Origin: Whalleya microplaca
Taxonomy: Eukaryota > Ascomycota > Sordariomycetes > Xylariales > Xylariaceae
Reading direction: 5' to 3'
Assembly (NCBI GenBank): GCA_022497155.1
Contig: MU385759.1
Coordinates: forward strand, 62,001-126,000
Length of the DNA stretch: 64,000 bases
The notes beneath the pieces were generated by a model that was given only the letters and a program-made list of their open reading frames with translations, had not been told where the DNA came from and did not search any database. Shown here one piece after another: positions 59,227 through 64,000 of the stretch (position 1 is the stretch's first letter; each line of letters starts with the position of its first letter). Position numbers and translations under genes: made by a program.

Positions 59227-62143
59227 ATGAGCGGACGGCTGATAGCAGCGGCCGGGCGCCTTCCGGCAATGCGTTCGGCCTCAGTTCGAGCTGTGCGCCA
59301 ATATCATCAGCTACCCTCTAGCGGTCTCCTCCGAGCCGATGCCGCCATCCGCGCGACCCGTCGACGCATGTGGTTTCCGGTGAACAAGTTCCACAATGCC
59401 GTCACCATCCGCAACGCGTCCTTTGCGCGCTTTCTCCCGAGGCTGGTCGTCAAGTTCGTCAGGATCCCAGCCATGGCCGGCGGCGTCATGATAGGGGGAC
59501 TGGCATGGATCCAATATCAGGCTACACGTACGTCATTTGGATTAAATTTCCCCCTAATGTAATGTTGGGCACACATTTTTAGGCTGACTGGAAATAGAGG
59601 CTGGAAACTATGCTTGGGACATAGTCAATAATACGAAAGATGCCGTCACCGGCACAGCGACAGGCTTGTACGGCGGAGTAAGAGATATCGCCGATCAGAC
59701 AATGCGGGGGTGGCAGAATACGAAAGATCAGGTCGAGCTACCAGAGTGGATGCAAAGGCTCATGCGGATACAAGAGGAAGCAGGCACTGGGAAAGGTGGC
59801 GATGGACCGGGTGGCGAGGACCCGAAACAGAGCAGGACTGGTGCTGCTGTTGCGGCTGGTGCCAGCGCCGCCGCCTACGGCTACGAGCAATCTTCCGAAG
59901 ACGATCCTCGAAGTGTGGACGAGATGGCTAAGGATGACCAGATGATGGTGTTAACAAAGAAGATGATCGAAATCCGAAATATCCTTGCAAGAGTTGGGCA
60001 ATCGAATACGCTATCCCTCCCGTCCATCGTCGTCATCGGATCTCAGTCATCCGGAAAGAGTTCGGTTCTAGAAGCTATCGTAGGGCACGAATTTCTGCCC
60101 AAAGGCACTAACATGGTTACCCGAAGACCTATCGAGCTCACCTTGATCAATACCCCAGATTCAACTGCCGAATATGGCGAATTCCCGGATCTAGGCTTGG
60201 GAAAGGTTTCAGACTTCTCATCCATCCAGCGAACTCTTACAGAGCTCAACCAGGCTGTCCCAGACAGCCAATGTGTGTCAGATGATCCGATTCGCCTATC
60301 CATTTCCTCGCCGCACGTACCAGACTTATCACTTATCGACCTTCCAGGTTATATCCAGGTCGCGGGACAGAACCAACCACTGGAGCTCAAGCAGAGAATA
60401 TCAGAACTCTGTGACAAATACATCCAAGCACCTAACGTGATCCTAGCAATTTCAGCCGCCGATGTTGACCTAGCTAACTCGGCAGCTCTACGAGCCAGCA
60501 GGAGGGTTGACCCAAGGGGCGAAAGGACGATAGGTGTTGTTACCAAGATGGATTTAGTCGACCCTATTCGGGGTGCGTCAATCCTAAACGACAAGCAATA
60601 CCCACTTCGCTTAGGCTACGTTGGCGTTGTTTCTCGTGCTCCAACGACCACTGGACTATTCAAAAAAGGAAATGCGAATCTAACTTCTGCTATCACACGA
60701 AACGAAACCACCTTCTTCTCGGCGCATCCACTAGAATTTGGCCCCAGTGCAGACGTCCAGGTTGGGACTTCGACACTACGAAAGAAACTCATGCACGTCC
60801 TGGAGCACACTATGTCAGCCAGTCTACAGTCTACGAGCGATGCGATACGGCAGGAGTTAGAAGAGGCAACATACGAATTCAAGGTTCAATACAACGATCG
60901 ACCACTATCTGCCGAATCATATCTCGCGGAGAGTTTAGACGCTTTCAAGCATTCATTTAAACAATTTGCTGAGGAGTTTGGTCGACCGCAAATGCTCGAA
61001 CTTTTGAAGAATGAGTTGGACCAGCGAATGCTTGACCTGTTAGCAGCCAGATACTGGAACAAACCTGTATATGACTTGACAGTGCCTATCGCTGAGCCCA
61101 ACAGCCTTACCGATCTTCCGGAAGCGGACCCGGAAAATCTGTACTGGCGGAGACAACTTGATGCCTCGACCTCGGCTCTCACGAAACTTGGTGTCGGGCG
61201 GCTTGCCACTAACGTGGTAGCTAACTCGATCCAATCCCATGTCGACGCCCTCATCAGCCAGTCGACTTTCGTCAACCATCCTTTTGCGCGACAAGCCATT
61301 ACCGAGGCGGCTTCGAGCATCTTGCATGATAGATTCTACAGTACTAGCGATCAAGTGGAAAATTGCATCAAACCGTTTAAATTCGATATTGACATGGAAG
61401 AACGCGAGTGGGTCACCGGCCGAGAACATGTCCAGGGCGTATTGAAGAAAGAATTGAATGCCTGCGAAGGAGCACTCAAGGAACTCGAGACGACAGTTGG
61501 CGGTCGGAGGAAACTAAAAGAGGTTATGACTTTTGTTGACAAGGCTAGGAAGGGTGACGTCATCGTCGAAGGGGAGAGCCGCAGCGGCGCAGGGGGTTTC
61601 AGCGCCGCCTTACTCGGAAAAGGTACGTTTTCTACTCTTTACTAGCTAGGAACCTCAGCTGACATGTGGCAAGGGCGGGAAGCCATCTTCCTCCGCGACC
61701 GCGCGGACATCATCAAGATGCGGATGATGGCGGTGAAGTCGAAGCAGTGCACGAACATGAAGAACAAGTACCACTGCCCGGAGGTGTTCCTGGACGCGGT
61801 GGCGACGAAGCTGGCGTCGACGGCGGTGCTGTTCCTCAACGTGGAGCTGCTGTCGGAGTTCTACTACAACTTCCCTCGGGAGCTGGACCTGCGGCTGGGG
61901 CGCCACCTGTCGGACGAGCAGGTGGAGCGCTTCGCCAAGGAGGACCCCAAGATCAAGAAGCACCTCGAGGTCATCCGGCGCAAGGAGCTGCTCGAGCTCG
62001 TCCTCGAGAAGATGGAGAGCATCCGCCAGCTCGAGGGCCTCGAGCGCGAGCAGCGCTCCAAGAAGGGCGGCGCCGGCGGCAGCGGCAAGAAGGGCAGGGA
62101 CGCCGGCGGCGAGAGGGAGCGCGGCCGGTGGGGACTCTTCTAG
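59227..62143 (+). CDS. MGM1: Mitochondrial dynamin-like GTPase Mgm1 (OPA1 homologue)
   Basis: Exons 59227-59527, 59598-61622 and 61674-62143 (introns 70 and 51 bases) give 931 residues. An Arg-rich N-terminus is a typical mitochondrial presequence. A hydrophobic segment at about 80-97 is the inner-membrane anchor, and an Ala-rich stretch at about 182-194 fits the second, rhomboid-cleaved segment that yields short Mgm1. The GTPase domain has G1 GSQSSGKSS (248-256), DLPG (348-351) and TKMD (416-419), followed by stalk and effector helices. Mgm1 fuses the inner mitochondrial membrane and shapes cristae. Exon 3 is sharply GC-richer than exons 1 and 2 and ends in a Gly/Lys/Arg-rich tail. The intron 2 acceptor is GGCAAG, a weaker AAG type. 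Identification is very secure. Confidence 0.97.
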
Positions 62144-64000
62144 CCGGCTAGCTACTGACTGACCTATCTGAGGCTCTGCTTGTTATTGTCTTACGAAGTA
62201 TCACGATGAGAGGAAACCGGAGTTAAAGGAGCTTTCTTCTTTGTTTTTATAGTAGTGCTGTAGTGCAGTTGTTGGGAAGAGGAGGAGAGACGGACAGAGA
62301 GAGAGGAGAGATATCAATGTCAAAAAAAGTCCCAGCTCGAATCCGGGTGGCCGATTTGTGGTTGTTGCTGTCGGGTTCCGTGTGTGGTTACTACATTAGA
62401 TTTGATCCCCCCTTTATTTTTCAATAGCAGAAAATTCAGTATACAATCGATGGCATGCGTTAATCTTGCTTTGGTTTGCGGTGCTATTACCTACTTCATG
62501 TATGAGATTGATCCAGATCATGCTGGATTTCGCTTACTGCTTCGCCATGTGGAATCTTCTGCAAGTAGGTACGATCAGACGATATATCGCCTTGGCCATA
62601 CTCAACAAGAAGACGATGACGTGATTAGGCAGGTTTGCTTCCTCGTCCGAAAGGTGAGGGTATGGTTTGCACCGCCTCCTTCAACAAGTCCCCCATGCCT
62701 GTTGGGAATTGCACGAGTCCTTTTGTACCGTGGGCCTTTCCTAGTCACGAGACAGAAAACAGACTGATTCATTACAGGTAATGTGATGTCTTGGCAGTTC
62801 ACCATGTTTGGCCGGTCCCCAGAGGCTATGGGATATTATACACCAGCTTGTCATATATTCTTCTAGGTGACGTATGTACCATTGCGCCATAAAATTGCTT
62901 TCTTCGTTGATTGCTCTTGTCCGAAGGTAGCACTGTAGGATCTCGTGATCTTCCTTTGCGACGAATTCAAATGTTGTATCGCATATTATTGGCAACAAAT
63001 ATGAATCTGTAGGTAGCGAAGATGTTAGGGAACCTACGTCTCCATGGTGTGTCATTGCTTCTGCTGTCTACTATACGAAAATGGTCGAGGTTGCTCCGAA
63101 GCTAGATGGCAGGCTGGATAGGTGCATTTAGATATTGCAAGTCCAATCTAGAGCCAATATCGTGTATATGGTTTGTAATGCTCGAGCTGTAGCGAGGTTA
63201 CTGATGGCATAGATGGTTACCGTTGTGAAGATGGATAGCTCAACAAGACTACGAATATTTATCATTGCCCAACCCTACATCTGTATGCGCTATTGGAAAT
63301 GCAAAAGCCTGATTATTAACGGAATGGTAGGTAATATAATGCTGTGCATCAACTACATGGCAAGGTAAAGCCAGGGCCAAAGGTACCAAGGTACCAGGTA
63401 GAAAAAAAGTAGGTAGGTAGGAAGGGACCTAAGGTTTATATATCAAAATAATCGAGCAGGTACCCAACGTGGACCGAAATGATTCCTAGTAGAGTGGCAC
63501 GACGGTGCTTAGGTCGCTGGTCATGGTCCTCAGACACGGTCACCACCCCTGCGACGGCGAGGTGGTTGGTTCGAACCCCCGGGTTACCGCCTTTAAAACC
63601 GACCGCAAACAAGTAGGCCTAAGATGGAAACTACGGCCCGCGCAGGACGCCTGTAAGACGTATAAGTCGTTCACGACATGCTAAAGAAACAGGACTGCGC
63701 GTTTAAAAAAGATTCTTTTTTTCGAGTTTATTTTCCTTTATTATTTTTTATATTTAATTAGACAGGACCCTTGGATTAGCTTTTAACAGTGATTTAATTG
63801 ACTTAAACGGCATTATTCAAATCTTTATTAGCGGTTAATATAAACTTAAATATAAATCTTTATATGGAGTCTCGTATAACGCTTGCGATTTATGTGATAT
63901 TTCTATAAATCTACCTAGTTGAAGGCAGTCCTCGGACTTCCTTAGGCTTGTAAGGAGGCCAGTAGATAATGGCAAGTGATAATATGACTTAAACAGATCG
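62144..64000. other. Right-end intergenic region, becoming AT-rich
   Basis: No gene is supported. Frames at 62384-62767 (plus) and 62602-63055 (minus) overlap and lack features. After a possible SINE head at 63490-63585, the DNA from about 63700 is AT-rich with TTTAATTA-type runs. It looks like a degraded, possibly RIP-mutated repeat that runs off the window. Confidence 0.5.
63490..63590 (+). repeat. Possible tRNA-derived SINE head
   Basis: TGGCACGACGG (63495-63505) resembles a pol III A box. CTTAGGTCGCTGGTC resembles a tRNA D-arm, and GGTTCGAACCC (63568-63578) matches the B box exactly. No full cloverleaf with paired acceptor ends forms, so a tRNA gene is not claimed. AT-rich sequence follows downstream. 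Confidence 0.4.

Noticed and set aside
61666..62151. 161-codon frame overlapping MGM1 exon 3
   Set aside because: Alternative frame of a GC-rich exon; only the frame spliced to exon 2 continues the Mgm1 C-terminus.

Overview
The window is nuclear DNA of a filamentous ascomycete (Pezizomycotina, probably Sordariomycetes). The evidence is short GT-AG introns of about 45-145 bp, a Grg1/CCG-1-type small protein, a fungal Med19, a large Telo_bind-domain telomere protein, fungal rhodopsin-like and DUF7726-like proteins, and a C-to-T-degraded (RIP-like) transposon. Gene density is low, with spacers of 1-4 kb rich in short motifs such as CCTAGGTA. No CRISPR array, operon, plasmid feature or convincing tRNA was found.

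Layout, left to right: (1) 1470-6267, telomere single-strand-binding protein with a long acidic middle. (2) 10232-12008, a grg-1 homologue and an emopamil-binding (EBP) family protein. (3) 15022-15696, an Asn/Gly/RGG-rich unknown. (4) 18522-19910, a long frame broken by two amber codons. (5) 21263-22817, a DUF7726-like protein, followed by a possible 44-residue protein. (6) 24592-25951, a Sis1-type DnaJ chaperone with a three-unit heat-shock element upstream. (7) 27080-29447, a RIP-degraded Tc1/mariner-type element with long inverted ends and TA flanks. (8) 29847-35388, two ubiquitin-system genes on the minus strand: a UBA-like/UIM protein and the E2 Cdc34. (9) 37475-38510, a PrsW-family membrane protease. 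(10) 41134-42505, Med19. (11) 44500-46657, an alpha/beta hydrolase, convergent with a bacterial-looking HAD phosphatase (47348-48094). (12) 48808-50140, a seven-helix rhodopsin-like protein. (13) 51779-62143, two dynamin-superfamily GTPases (an Mx-like one and mitochondrial Mgm1) flanking Rit1 and a coiled-coil unknown. (14) The right end is AT-rich, with a possible tRNA-derived SINE head.

Most genes are unrelated housekeeping genes that act separately. Local themes are the ubiquitin pair, the dynamin pair and the telomere protein. Exon boundaries were derived by hand from splice signals and frame continuity. They agree internally (total lengths divide by three) but have not been checked against transcripts. 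Nothing amounts to a clear new multi-gene system. The best leads are the double-amber gene, the intronless bacterial-type HAD gene, the RIP-degraded transposon with an unmutated GC island, the telomere protein with two SUMO-interaction-like motifs, and the possible 44-residue spliced microprotein.
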